DNA from: Tissierellia bacterium
Lineage (GTDB): Bacteria; Bacillota; Clostridia; Tissierellales; Peptoniphilaceae
Reading direction: 5' to 3'
Assembly: GCA_012519495.1 (NCBI GenBank)
Contig: JAAYQA010000008.1
Span: 1 to 64,000 of the forward strand
Length of the DNA stretch: 64,000 nt
Shown here: positions 44,427 through 53,016 of the stretch, piece by piece
How positions within the stretch are numbered: position 1 is the first letter of the stretch
Layout: each line of letters begins with the position of its first letter
Made by a program: the position numbers and the translations under genes
The notes under the pieces: generated by a model
The model's database searches: none
Seen by the model: the letters and a program-made list of their open reading frames with translations, nothing else
What the model was told of the DNA's origin: nothing

Positions 44427-45503
44427 ATGCGCACGTTGATTGAAGCGTTTTTGTTGATATTCACTGCCGAACTCGGCGATAAGTCGATGCTTTTGGCAAT
44501 GACGTTTGCGACGCGGTTTCCGCTGCCGCAGGTCTTGATCGGGATCTTTTTGGGAATCCTTGCAAACCACGGTATCGCAGTCTGGGTCGGTTCACAGGCC
44601 GGACGGCTTTTGCCGGTCAGCCTGATTCATCCTTTGTCGGGTGTTTTGTTTCTCCTTTTCGCATTTCTCAGCCTGCGGACAGGCGACGAGGAAGAAGAGA
44701 ATGAGCATGCATCGCGGCATATCTGGCTGGCGTGTGCACTGACCTTTTTTGTGGGGGAATTCGGAGACAAGACACAGATCACCGCCATGACGCTGGCCTC
44801 TACACAGCCCGCTCCGCTGGTCCTGGCAGGTACGGTCAGCGCCATGCTGTGTACATCGCTTCTAAGTATCTGGATCGGAACGCGGATCGGAAAGAAAATC
44901 CCGGAGCGGCTGATGCGGGTGCTGTCGGGCCTGGTATTTCTGGTGGTGGGGGTATTCCGATTGCAGGAGAGTCTTCCGATGCCCGCCTGGGTTTTACTTT
45001 TTGCAGGCAGTGTCTCTTTGTATGCTTTTTTTGCCTATCGTATGCAAAAGGCGGTTTCACCCGGGGAAACCCGGCTGCAAAAACGGGCGGAAGCGCTCAA
45101 ACAGCAGCGGGTGTTATTGGAAAAAGCAACAAATCGCATGTGTCTGGGGCAAGAAAACTGCGGCACCTGCGCAGGTGCCGCGTGTATGATCGGTTATGCA
45201 AAAAGATTGCTGCAGGTGGATGAACGGGAAGGATTACAGGCCGATATTACCGGACTGCTGCGCAAGGAGTATCCGAAGGATACCGTGAAAGACGGCCTCC
45301 TGATTATTTTGCGCTATTATGAAACCTATGGCTGGGATGCGGATCCCGATTCACCGCAGAATCGCCTGCGCAAAATCTTCGAGAGCATTCTTTTCGGAAA
45401 AACGCTTGTAGCCGATTCCCTTACGGCATATCTTCAAGCGCTTCGGGCGCTGGATGCGTCGGGAGATTGGCCGGATCCTGAAAGTATTCTTTCACAAAAG
45501 TGA
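44427..45503 (+). CDS. GDT1/UPF0016 (TMEM165-like) cation exporter with Cys-rich C-terminal domain
   Basis: 358 residues. The first ~200 hold two copies of a three-helix unit, each with the family motif: AELGDKSML near 13 and EFGDKTQIT near 110; these acidic loops bind the exported Mn2+ or Ca2+. A ~150-residue cytoplasmic tail is unusual for the family and contains C-x6-C-x2-C-x4-C (CLGQENCGTCAGAAC), a likely metal site. Its last 83 bases overlap the opposite-strand LysR gene. Confidence 0.85.
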   Translation: MRTLIEAFLLIFTAELGDKSMLLAMTFATRFPLPQVLIGIFLGILANHGIAVWVGSQAGRLLPVSLIHPLSGVLFLLFAFLSLRTGDEEEENEHASRHIWLACALTFFVGEFGDKTQITAMTLASTQPAPLVLAGTVSAMLCTSLLSIWIGTRIGKKIPERLMRVLSGLVFLVVGVFRLQESLPMPAWVLLFAGSVSLYAFFAYRMQKAVSPGETRLQKRAEALKQQRVLLEKATNRMCLGQENCGTCAGAACMIGYAKRLLQVDEREGLQADITGLLRKEYPKDTVKDGLLIILRYYETYGWDADPDSPQNRLRKIFESILFGKTLVADSLTAYLQALRALDASGDWPDPESILSQK

Positions 45504-46368
45504 AAAACAGGCGATTGGCCGCAGAGTTCTTGTGATCGGAATGGTGCACAAAAAAGAATTCGCGCGGACGGGACAGTGCTTCAATCGGGTAGGCGGTGTA
45601 GAGACCTTCCTCCAGTCCCTTTTGCGCTTCCAGGTCGGATACAACGGCCTGCCCCATGCCATTGGCCACCATCTCCAGAATGGAGCGGGTGTCTTCTACA
45701 TAGGCAATGACGGTGAGATAGTCTTCGGGGAGTCCGGCGTCTTTTAACGCGGTATCCAAAGTGTTTCTTGTACCGGATCCTTGTTCGCGCAGGATAAAGC
45801 GCATGGGCTGCAATTCCTGCAGCTGCCATTCCCTGCCGTTTTTCGGATGTTCGTTCCCGTTGGAAACAAGAACGAGACGGTCGGAAAAAACGGGATCATA
45901 ATGCAGCCGCTGCGCCGGGTATTTGGCACCGGTAAAGCCGAAGTCGGTCTCTCCCAAAAGCAGATTGTCGATAACCATGCGCGAGTCGCTGTCGGTAATG
46001 GTGAAGGTCGTCTCGGGATATTTTTCGTGAAACGCCTGCATGAGTTTCGGCAGGATGAAGCGGCGGGGGACTGAGCTCGCAAAAATGCGCAGATGACCCT
46101 CCTGCGTGGCGGTGTAGCGCCGGACTTCCGATTTCATGGCATTGTATTCGTCGATAATCCGCTGCGCGTAGCCATGAAACATAAGACCGGCATGCGTCAG
46201 GGAAATCTGCTTTTTGGAGCGGACAAACAAATGCACGCCCAGTTCCTGTTCAATGCTTTTGACGTGATTGGACACGGTTGGCTGCGTGAGGTAGAGGTTT
46301 TCGGCAGTGCGCGTAAAGCTTTTTGTCCGGGCTACTTCCAAAAATGTATTCAGCTGTTTTATATCCAT
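45421..46368 (-). CDS. LysR-family transcriptional regulator
   Basis: 315 residues: winged helix-turn-helix (FTRTAENLYLTQPTVSNHVK) followed by a two-lobed LysR substrate domain, similar to CysL/YwfK-type regulators. It is divergent from the YitT gene. A perfect palindrome lies 13 bases upstream of its start. Its C-terminal coding region overlaps the GDT1 gene tail to tail. Confidence 0.92.
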   Translation of the reverse strand: MDIKQLNTFLEVARTKSFTRTAENLYLTQPTVSNHVKSIEQELGVHLFVRSKKQISLTHAGLMFHGYAQRIIDEYNAMKSEVRRYTATQEGHLRIFASSVPRRFILPKLMQAFHEKYPETTFTITDSDSRMVIDNLLLGETDFGFTGAKYPAQRLHYDPVFSDRLVLVSNGNEHPKNGREWQLQELQPMRFILREQGSGTRNTLDTALKDAGLPEDYLTVIAYVEDTRSILEMVANGMGQAVVSDLEAQKGLEEGLYTAYPIEALSRPREFFFVHHSDHKNSAANRLFFTFVKEYFQDPANLPTHPAPEALEDMP

Positions 46369-46380
46369 AAGACGACCCCC

Positions 46381-46404
46381 TTATAATCCTTGAGCGGATT
46401 ATAA
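46381..46404. promoter_or_regulatory. Perfect palindrome, probable LysR operator
   Basis: TTATAATCC (46381-46389) and GGATTATAA (46396-46404) are perfect inverted repeats around six bases. They sit in the divergent spacer between the LysR and YitT genes, fitting autoregulation or control of both genes. Confidence 0.65.
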
Positions 46405-46492
46405 CAGAAAAAAGAACAATAAACAAATCTTATGCAAGTGGAAAGCGTGGATTTATCGCGTTTATCCAAAACAATTTCCGGAAGGAGGCTTT

Positions 46493-47341
46493 ATGCACAA
46501 ACAAAGTCTGGGCAAACGTATTCTTTTTGTCACCCTCGGTGTATTCATCGTATCCGCAGCACTGCACTGGTTTTTGATTCCGTCGAGTTTAGCGGTGGGC
46601 GGAACATCGGGTCTGGCGATGATTCTCAATCATTATACGCCGAATATCCCTGTCGGAGCGCTGATCGGGGCGCTGAACATCTTTTTGCTGATCGTCGCGT
46701 ATTTTGTGATCGGCCGGGATTTTCTCGGTCTGACCGTCTATGCGAGCATCCTGATGTCTTTTTATCTGCTGGTACTGGAATGGTTGTTTCCTGCAAGCGG
46801 TGTCATCGTCGATGACCTGCTCCTGAATTTAGTATTTGGAATTCTTATCAGTGCAGTAGGAATGGCTATCGTCTTCAATCAGAATGCCAGCACCGGAGGA
46901 ACCGATATTGTTGCAAAGATTATCAGTCTGTTTTTCAATATCGATATCGGGAAATCGCTGATGCTGGTGGACTTTTCCATCGCCCTGCTGGCCGGGCTTA
47001 CTTTCGGCATACAGATCGGTTTGTATGCGCTCTTGGGTGTGATATTAAACTCGTTTATGATCGACGAAATTATCGCCGGTCTGACGCGCAAGGTCAGTGT
47101 GATGATTATTTCTGCAGAACAAAAGGAAATTTTGCGTTTTCTGCATCAGGATCTGGACCGCAGCGGAACCATTTTTGCGGCAACCGGTGCGTATTCCGGC
47201 GCCGACAGGCCTGTAATCATGACGATTCTTTCCCGGAATCAATACATTCAACTGAAACAGTTTGTTCGCAAAATTGACCCGTTTGCATTCATGATAGTAA
47301 ATTATATTCACGAGGTGGAGGGAGAAGGTTTTACCCGATAA
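46493..47341 (+). CDS. YitT-family membrane protein (DUF161/DUF2179)
   Basis: 282 residues. About five or six membrane helices (to residue ~185), with the family motifs GGTSGLAMIL and NASTGGTDIVAKI, then a cytoplasmic DUF2179 domain (about 200-282). GGAGG precedes the ATG. The family's function is unknown. Divergent from LysR, which may control it. Confidence 0.9.
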   Translation: MHKQSLGKRILFVTLGVFIVSAALHWFLIPSSLAVGGTSGLAMILNHYTPNIPVGALIGALNIFLLIVAYFVIGRDFLGLTVYASILMSFYLLVLEWLFPASGVIVDDLLLNLVFGILISAVGMAIVFNQNASTGGTDIVAKIISLFFNIDIGKSLMLVDFSIALLAGLTFGIQIGLYALLGVILNSFMIDEIIAGLTRKVSVMIISAEQKEILRFLHQDLDRSGTIFAATGAYSGADRPVIMTILSRNQYIQLKQFVRKIDPFAFMIVNYIHEVEGEGFTR

Positions 47342-47342
47342 C

Positions 47343-47371
47343 TTGAGATGAAGAGAAAAAGTAAGTATACT
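47343..47371 (+). promoter_or_regulatory. Promoter of the nqr operon
   Basis: TTGAGA (47343-47348) and TATACT (47366-47371) are 17 bp apart, beginning right after the YitT stop and 32 bases before the nqrB start. The operon therefore truly starts at nqrB. Confidence 0.75.
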
Positions 47372-47402
47372 GATATAGAGAAATATCGAGGAGGTGTTTT
47401 CT

Positions 47403-48368
47403 TTGCAGGCGTGGTATAAAAAATACTTTACCCCGCAGAAGATGATGCGCACGGTACTGCTGTCCACCCTTTTGCCGATTTTGTTCGGGATTTATTTGTA
47501 CGGATGGCGCGTACTCGCATTGCTTCTTGTTGTCACGGCGGCCGGTGTGGCAACGGAGTTTTTATTTCAACGGCATTATAAAAAGAAGATTTCGGAAGCG
47601 GTATTCGTTAGCTGCATTCTTTATACATTGACATTGCCGCCTTCTATGCCGTTCTGGATGGCTGTGATCGGCATTGTATTCGGACTCTTTTTCGGAAAGC
47701 TGGTGTTCGGCGGATTCGGTGCGAATCCCTTTAATCCGGCGCTGGTTGCGCGGGCTTTTGTGTATGTAAACTTCCCGGAACCCATGACGATTTCCTGGAC
47801 ACAAAACGCGCACGGACTCCCCGGCGGATTTGCACGCTTCCTGCTGCCCGAGATTGACGCGGTCACAGAGGCCACACCCATGATCTTATTCAACAATACC
47901 GGAAGTACGCAGCCGTTGGGCGATATGATCTTCGGCAATATTCCCGGTGCGATCGGGGAAACTTCCGTCCTTATCATCCTGATTGCCGCAGCGTATCTCA
48001 TTTGGAAAAAGGTGGCTTCCTGGGAAGTCATGGCCGGCGGTGTCGTCAGCTTTATCGTATTGCAGAGCTTTATGTATTATGTAGTAGGTGCACCGGTGGT
48101 GGATCCTTTGTACGGTCTTGTGATGGGCGGTTTTCTGTTTGCCATGGTCTTTATGGCCACCGACCCCATTTCCTGCTGCAAAACGAAGGAAGGCAAGTTT
48201 ATCTTCGGAGCTATTGTCGGCATTGTAACGGTATTGATCCGGGCCTTGTCGCTGTTTAACGGAGGCGCGATGTTTGCCGTTCTGATTGCCAATACATTCG
48301 GTCCGATTGTGGATATCGCCGTACGTGCCGTTAAAAACCGGAAGAAAAACAAGGAGGCGACGGCATGA
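47403..48368 (+). CDS. nqrB: Na+-translocating NADH dehydrogenase (NQR-type) subunit B
   Basis: 321 residues, polytopic. The covalent FMN site is DAVTEATPM (flavin on the threonine, as in NqrB/RnfD), near residue 155. I chose TTG 47403, seven bases after AGGAGGTG; the GTG at 47394 lies within that ribosome site. In known NQR this subunit carries FMN and the ion path with NqrD/E. NqrA, which normally precedes it, is absent. It overlaps nqrC by ATGA. Confidence 0.88.
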   Translation: MQAWYKKYFTPQKMMRTVLLSTLLPILFGIYLYGWRVLALLLVVTAAGVATEFLFQRHYKKKISEAVFVSCILYTLTLPPSMPFWMAVIGIVFGLFFGKLVFGGFGANPFNPALVARAFVYVNFPEPMTISWTQNAHGLPGGFARFLLPEIDAVTEATPMILFNNTGSTQPLGDMIFGNIPGAIGETSVLIILIAAAYLIWKKVASWEVMAGGVVSFIVLQSFMYYVVGAPVVDPLYGLVMGGFLFAMVFMATDPISCCKTKEGKFIFGAIVGIVTVLIRALSLFNGGAMFAVLIANTFGPIVDIAVRAVKNRKKNKEATA

Positions 48369-48970
48369 GCAATAAGTCTTTTATCAAGCCGGTTCTGTTT
48401 ATGGCCATTGTCACCGTATTGTTTGCGGGCAGTCTGGCTGCGGTCAACTATATTACAAAAGACCAGATCCAGTTCAATCAGGATGCCGAACAGCGCCGCA
48501 AGATTCTGAACGTATTTGACCGCCTGCCCGAACAGCAGGATGATGCAACGATTGAACAGGTGTTTAACGATATCATAGTGGAAAAAACCATCGACGGAAA
48601 AACGGGTTACGCCCTGGTGGAAAACGGGGAAGAAGTCGCGTATGCACTGGAAGTGGCCGGTTCCGGTCTGTGGGGGAGCATTGTCGGCTATTTGGGCCTC
48701 AACAGCGACTTCACAGAGACCACGGGAATTGACTTTGTGCAGCAGTCGGAAACGCCCGGACTGGGCGGACGGATCGACGAGACGCCGTATAAGGAGCAGT
48801 TTCGCGGTATCGACATCACAAATGCCCAAAACGGGAATTATCTGGTGAACCGACCTGCGCCCGGCGGCAATATCGACGCGATCTCCGGTGCGACACAAAC
48901 ATCCAATTCCGTTATCAATTTAGTCAACGAGGATCTGGCATCCTTCCTGGCGAATCCGGAGGTGAAGTAA
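48365..48970 (+). CDS. nqrC: NQR-type subunit C (covalent FMN)
   Basis: 201 residues: one N-terminal membrane helix (about 8-28) and an extracytoplasmic FMN-binding domain with the flavinylation motif SGATQTS near residue 179. Flavin attachment needs an ApbE-type transferase, which is not in the window. Confidence 0.9.
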   Translation: MSNKSFIKPVLFMAIVTVLFAGSLAAVNYITKDQIQFNQDAEQRRKILNVFDRLPEQQDDATIEQVFNDIIVEKTIDGKTGYALVENGEEVAYALEVAGSGLWGSIVGYLGLNSDFTETTGIDFVQQSETPGLGGRIDETPYKEQFRGIDITNAQNGNYLVNRPAPGGNIDAISGATQTSNSVINLVNEDLASFLANPEVK

Positions 48971-49594
48971 ATGGCTAAGAAACCCGATGTTCGCGGCGTG
49001 ATGGAAAAGGGATTGTTTTCGGATAATCCGATTCTCTTTCAGGTTATAGGGATCTGTTCGGCACTGGCGGTTACCAATCTGATGCTGAATTCCCTGATTA
49101 TGGGGATTGCACTTGCCTTTGTAACGGCCATGTCTTCTTTGACGGTGTCGGCACTGAGAAACCATACGCCCAATCATATTCGCATGATGGTACAGGTACT
49201 TATCATATCCGCCTATGTTATCCTGGTAGATATTTTCCTGCGGGCTTTTATGCCGGAAATGAGCAAGGCGCTCGGACCGTATGTCGGCCTGATTATCACC
49301 AACTGCATTATCATGGGACGCGCGGAAGCTTTTGCGCAAACGAATGCGCCGTTTATTTCCATGATCGACGGTCTGGCTTCCGGCTTCGGCTATACGATCG
49401 TACTGTTGGCAATTGCTTTTGTGCGCGAGATTTTAGGCTTCGGCACGATCTTCGGCATGATGATTCTGCCCAATGCCACCCGCTGGACGCTGATGGTCAT
49501 GCCGCCGTCCGCTTTCTTCCTGCTGGGCGTTTTAATGTGGATGGCCAATAATCAGCGCATCAAACGAGAACGAAAGGGGATGGAACCGAAATGA
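48971..49594 (+). CDS. nqrD: NQR-type subunit D
   Basis: 207 residues with six membrane helices. FQVIGICSALAVTNLMLNSL holds the conserved cysteine of the inner Fe-S site, and ITNCIIMGRAEAFA the second. It directly follows nqrC (adjacent stop and start) and overlaps nqrE by four bases. Sequence is closer to NqrD than to RnfE, as judged by motif wording only. Confidence 0.9.
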   Translation: MAKKPDVRGVMEKGLFSDNPILFQVIGICSALAVTNLMLNSLIMGIALAFVTAMSSLTVSALRNHTPNHIRMMVQVLIISAYVILVDIFLRAFMPEMSKALGPYVGLIITNCIIMGRAEAFAQTNAPFISMIDGLASGFGYTIVLLAIAFVREILGFGTIFGMMILPNATRWTLMVMPPSAFFLLGVLMWMANNQRIKRERKGMEPK

Positions 49595-50181
49595 TTGATG
49601 TACATCCGTTAGTCATTTTTGTTGCTGCGATATTTACCAGCAATATGATCTTCAGTAATTTCCTGGGCATGTGTTCTTTCATTGCCGTGTCCAAGGAAGT
49701 GGAAACGGCCATTGGCCTGGGGATTGCCGTTACCTTTGTTCTGACCTTTACCACGGTGTTAAACTATCTGATTTACTGGAATATTCTGCAGCCTTTCGGC
49801 CTGGAATACATGATGTTTATCATCTTCATACTTACCATTGCAGCCTTTGTGCAGCTGGTGGAGATGCTCCTGGAGCGCTATGTGGAAAACCTCTACTATG
49901 CGCTGGGGATCTTCCTGCCGCTGATAACCGTAAACTGCGCCATACTCGGGGTATCCCTGTTCATGGTGTACCGCAGTTACAATTTCCTGCAAACCGTGGG
50001 CTATTCGATCGGATCCGGGATCGGCTGGATGCTGGCCATTACCGCAATGGCAGGCGTCAGAAGCCGTCTGAATCTGAAGGCGATGCCCGAAGGTCTCGTG
50101 GGCGCGCCCATTACCCTGATCATTACCGGAATTATGGCCCTGGCTTTTATCGGCTTTTCCGGTATGGTGCAGATCCAGTAG
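49591..50181 (+). CDS. nqrE: NQR-type subunit E
   Basis: 196 residues, six membrane helices, antiparallel partner of NqrD. The motifs FLGMCSFIAVSKEVETA and GIFLPLITVNCAILG match NqrE closely and include both membrane Fe-S cysteines. Confidence 0.92.
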   Translation: MIDVHPLVIFVAAIFTSNMIFSNFLGMCSFIAVSKEVETAIGLGIAVTFVLTFTTVLNYLIYWNILQPFGLEYMMFIIFILTIAAFVQLVEMLLERYVENLYYALGIFLPLITVNCAILGVSLFMVYRSYNFLQTVGYSIGSGIGWMLAITAMAGVRSRLNLKAMPEGLVGAPITLIITGIMALAFIGFSGMVQIQ

Positions 50182-50190
50182 GGGGGCCGT

Positions 50191-51279
50191 ATGCAAGAGA
50201 TACTTTTTACCGCTTTAGTGGTAACCGCGATCGCTTCCGCCCTGGCGGCGGTTCTTACCCTGGCCGACCGCACCGTCGGAAACTACGGCCAGGTGCAAAT
50301 GACGATCAATAACGATAAACAGTTCACCGTAGAAGGCGGCAAGACGCTTTTAAGCACCCTGATCGGTCAGAAGGTCTTTATCCCTTCCGCCTGCGGGGGC
50401 AAGGGTTCCTGCGGCTACTGCAAGGTGAAGGTACACGATGGGGGCGGACCCGTTCTGGCAACGGAAAAGCCGATGCTTACAGAAGAAGAATTGGCAAACG
50501 ATGTTCGCATCTCCTGCCAGATCAAGGTCAAACAGGATATTCAGATTGAGATTCCGGAAGAACTCTTCAATGTAAAAGAGTACGACACTACCGTGGAGCG
50601 GGTCGAGCAACTGACCAAAACCATCAAACTGCTGCGATTTAATCTGGGCGAAGAAACCATCTCCTTTAAACCCGGCCAGTACGTCCAGCTGAAGGCACCG
50701 GCTTACGAAGGCAATGACGAAGAAGTGTATCGTGCCTATTCGGTTGCCTCCAGTGTCAATGACCCGAATCATCTGGAGCTTCTGATCGGTTATACCGGGG
50801 GGATTGCCACCACCTATGTGCACCAGCATCTGAAGGAAGGCGACGAGGTCAATATCAACGGTCCCTACGGCGACTTCCACTATCAGGAAGACGACGGCGG
50901 TCCGATCATTATGGCAGCGGCCGGTACCGGAATGGCGCCGATTCTCTCGATCCTGCAATACATGGCGGATCACGAGATTCAGCGTGAAGCGATCTTCTTT
51001 TTCGGTGCGCGCACGATGGAGGATCTGTTCCTGTCAGAAAAAATGAAGGAATTTGAAGAAAAACTGAATTTCCGCTATGTGCCCGCCTTGTCACGTGAAG
51101 AGTCCGCAGAGTGGACCGGAATCAAAGGACGCGTGCCTGTGGCGATCGACCAGTTTATCAAAGACGGTGCGCCTTATTCCGCTTATTTGTGCGGAAGCCC
51201 GCAGATGATCGACTCCATTCGCGAGTCGCTTAAAGAACACGGCGTACCCGAAGAAAAGATCTATTACGACGAGTTCTAA
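50191..51279 (+). CDS. nqrF: NQR-type subunit F (NADH-oxidising, 2Fe-2S and FAD)
   Basis: 362 residues: N-terminal membrane anchor, a 2Fe-2S ferredoxin domain (about 30-125; CGGKGSCGYC plus ISCQ), then a ferredoxin-NADP reductase-like module (about 130-362) with the FAD motif RAYSVASS and NAD-site segments AAGTGMAPILS and YLCGSPQMID. It accepts electrons from NADH. Its presence, and the absence of RnfB and RnfC, marks the locus as NQR-like rather than Rnf. Confidence 0.95.
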   Translation: MQEILFTALVVTAIASALAAVLTLADRTVGNYGQVQMTINNDKQFTVEGGKTLLSTLIGQKVFIPSACGGKGSCGYCKVKVHDGGGPVLATEKPMLTEEELANDVRISCQIKVKQDIQIEIPEELFNVKEYDTTVERVEQLTKTIKLLRFNLGEETISFKPGQYVQLKAPAYEGNDEEVYRAYSVASSVNDPNHLELLIGYTGGIATTYVHQHLKEGDEVNINGPYGDFHYQEDDGGPIIMAAAGTGMAPILSILQYMADHEIQREAIFFFGARTMEDLFLSEKMKEFEEKLNFRYVPALSREESAEWTGIKGRVPVAIDQFIKDGAPYSAYLCGSPQMIDSIRESLKEHGVPEEKIYYDEF

Positions 51280-51282
51280 CAT

Positions 51283-51311
51283 AAGGAGCGCACCGGCGCT
51301 CCTTCTATTTT
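51283..51311 (+). terminator. Terminator after the nqr operon
   Basis: AAGGAGCGC (51283-51291) pairs perfectly with GCGCTCCTT (51296-51304); the following CTATTTT is a weak U tract, so termination may be partial. Confidence 0.65.
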
Positions 51312-51344
51312 CAAACTGTGCACAGACAGCAAGAAAGGAGTCTT

Positions 51345-52241
51345 ATGATTCCCATTGGAGTATGGCAGGAACTGAAAGTGGACCGGATCAAATCCCACGG
51401 GGCGTATCTGACGCTTCAGCAAGGGACAGAAAACGAGGACATGGACGTTCTGCTGCCGAAAAAGGAAGTCGGGGCACGCATGAAGCCGGGCGATACGGTG
51501 ATGGCTTTTGTGTACCGCGATTCCGATGAAAGAAAGATAGCAACCCTCAGAAAACCCAAAATTGTAGTCGGGGAAGCAGCCGTCCTGCGGGTGAAGGATA
51601 TCACCCGGATCGGTGCGTTTTTGGACTGGGGCCTGGAGAAGGATCTTCTGCTGCCCTTTGCCGAGCAAAACGGCAAGGTGAAAAAAGGGCAGGAGGTTTT
51701 TGTTCGCCTGTATGTGGACAAATCGGACCGCCTGGCTGCCAGCCAGAAAATGCAGGGTTTTTTGCAAGCCGATTCGCCGTATCATGTGGATGATTGGGTG
51801 GAGGGACGCGTGATCGGCAGACATCCGAAGATCGGTGCGTTTGTGGCGGTGGATGACAAATACGAGGCGCTTTTGCCGGAGAAGAATATCTACCGCGCAC
51901 TGGAGCCGATGACCGCCTTGCGTTTCCGCGTCCAGCGGGTGCAGGAGGACGGTCGTCTGATTCTTTCCCTGCGCGATCGGGCGGAGGCCATGATGGATAC
52001 CGATGCGGAGCAGATCCGAAATGCACTGAAAGAAGCAAACGGATTTTTGCCCGTCGATGACAATACAGATCCCGATACGATCCGGAATGCATTCGGCATG
52101 AGCAAATCCGCTTTTAAGCGCGCATTGGGACGCTTGCTGAAATCCGGCGAAATCCGCTTTGCGCGCGGCGGCATTCGCATAAACAACAAAGAAGGAGGCC
52201 CACGTGGCAGAAGACAGAATTATCGCAAAGGTAGAAGGTAA
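51345..52241 (+). CDS. CvfB-like S1 RNA-binding protein
   Basis: 298 residues from ATG 51345 (AAAGGAG). Several S1-like OB folds (ITRIGAFLDWGLEKDLLLPF; GRHPKIGAFVAVDDKYEALL) are followed by a C-terminal winged helix (SKSAFKRALGRLLKSGEI), the plan of CvfB. CvfB affects virulence gene expression in staphylococci; here a general RNA-binding role is likely. Confidence 0.9.
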   Translation: MIPIGVWQELKVDRIKSHGAYLTLQQGTENEDMDVLLPKKEVGARMKPGDTVMAFVYRDSDERKIATLRKPKIVVGEAAVLRVKDITRIGAFLDWGLEKDLLLPFAEQNGKVKKGQEVFVRLYVDKSDRLAASQKMQGFLQADSPYHVDDWVEGRVIGRHPKIGAFVAVDDKYEALLPEKNIYRALEPMTALRFRVQRVQEDGRLILSLRDRAEAMMDTDAEQIRNALKEANGFLPVDDNTDPDTIRNAFGMSKSAFKRALGRLLKSGEIRFARGGIRINNKEGGPRGRRQNYRKGRR

Positions 52242-52944
52242 ACCGGTTTATTTTTCGCAGGTGATGCGCACGATCGCCGAAATGGGAGAACAGGGCAGAG
52301 AGCTGCATTCCGATGAAGGATTTCGGCAGGTAGGAGACGAATTGGTCCATCAGGAACTGTTGCTCCTGGATGCCAAGGAAAAGAAGCTGGACGCCGATGA
52401 AGAGTATCAGAAGGCGGTCGCACACATGAAAGAAGAGCTGCTGAAACAATATGCGATGAACAAGCTCTTGCGTGGCGTACAACCGGAAGAAGACGAGCTG
52501 ACAGAATACTACGAGAGCCACAAGGACCGGTTTGGCGGCATGAAGATGAAGGCGCGTCATATACTGGTGGATTCCGAAGAAAAGGCGGCAGAGATCCTGG
52601 AAGAAATCCGGGGCGGCCGCGATTTCTCGGAAGCGGCCAAAGAATATTCGAGCTGTCCTTCGGCTAAAGAAGGCGGGCATCTGGGCGAATTCGGTCCGGG
52701 ACAAATGGTCAAAGAGTTCGACGATATTGTGCAAACAGCAGAAATCGGTGTACCGGTCGGCCCGGTAAAGACGCAGTTCGGCTATCACCTGATTCTGGTC
52801 GACAACAGGGACCAAACCGTACCCTCCTTTGAAGCGGTGAAAGAACAGGTTCGGCAGCAATACGGACTCCTGAAACAGCAGGAAGTGTATATCAACAAAA
52901 TGAACGAGCTCAAAAAATTGTATAAAGTAGAGAAATTCCAATAA
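52204..52944 (+). CDS. Cytoplasmic parvulin-type peptidyl-prolyl isomerase
   Basis: 246 residues starting at GTG 52204, after GGAGG and inside the end of cvfB. A SurA/PrsA-like helical N-terminal part is followed by the rotamase domain (about 115-205; KARHILVDSEEKA, GGHLGEFGPGQMV, TQFGYHLI). There is no signal peptide or lipobox, so it is not the exported PrsA. Confidence 0.88.
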   Translation: MAEDRIIAKVEGKPVYFSQVMRTIAEMGEQGRELHSDEGFRQVGDELVHQELLLLDAKEKKLDADEEYQKAVAHMKEELLKQYAMNKLLRGVQPEEDELTEYYESHKDRFGGMKMKARHILVDSEEKAAEILEEIRGGRDFSEAAKEYSSCPSAKEGGHLGEFGPGQMVKEFDDIVQTAEIGVPVGPVKTQFGYHLILVDNRDQTVPSFEAVKEQVRQQYGLLKQQEVYINKMNELKKLYKVEKFQ

Positions 52945-53016
52945 AAATCATGCATGATCCGTGGGATACATGTTTGTTATGGGTATATACGCACTAATAC
53001 CAAAGAGAGGAGCTCC

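Noticed and set aside
47403-51279. Rnf complex instead of NQR
   Set aside because: RnfB and RnfC are missing and the last gene is NqrF with 2Fe-2S, FAD and NAD modules; subunits D and E also read like NqrD and NqrE.
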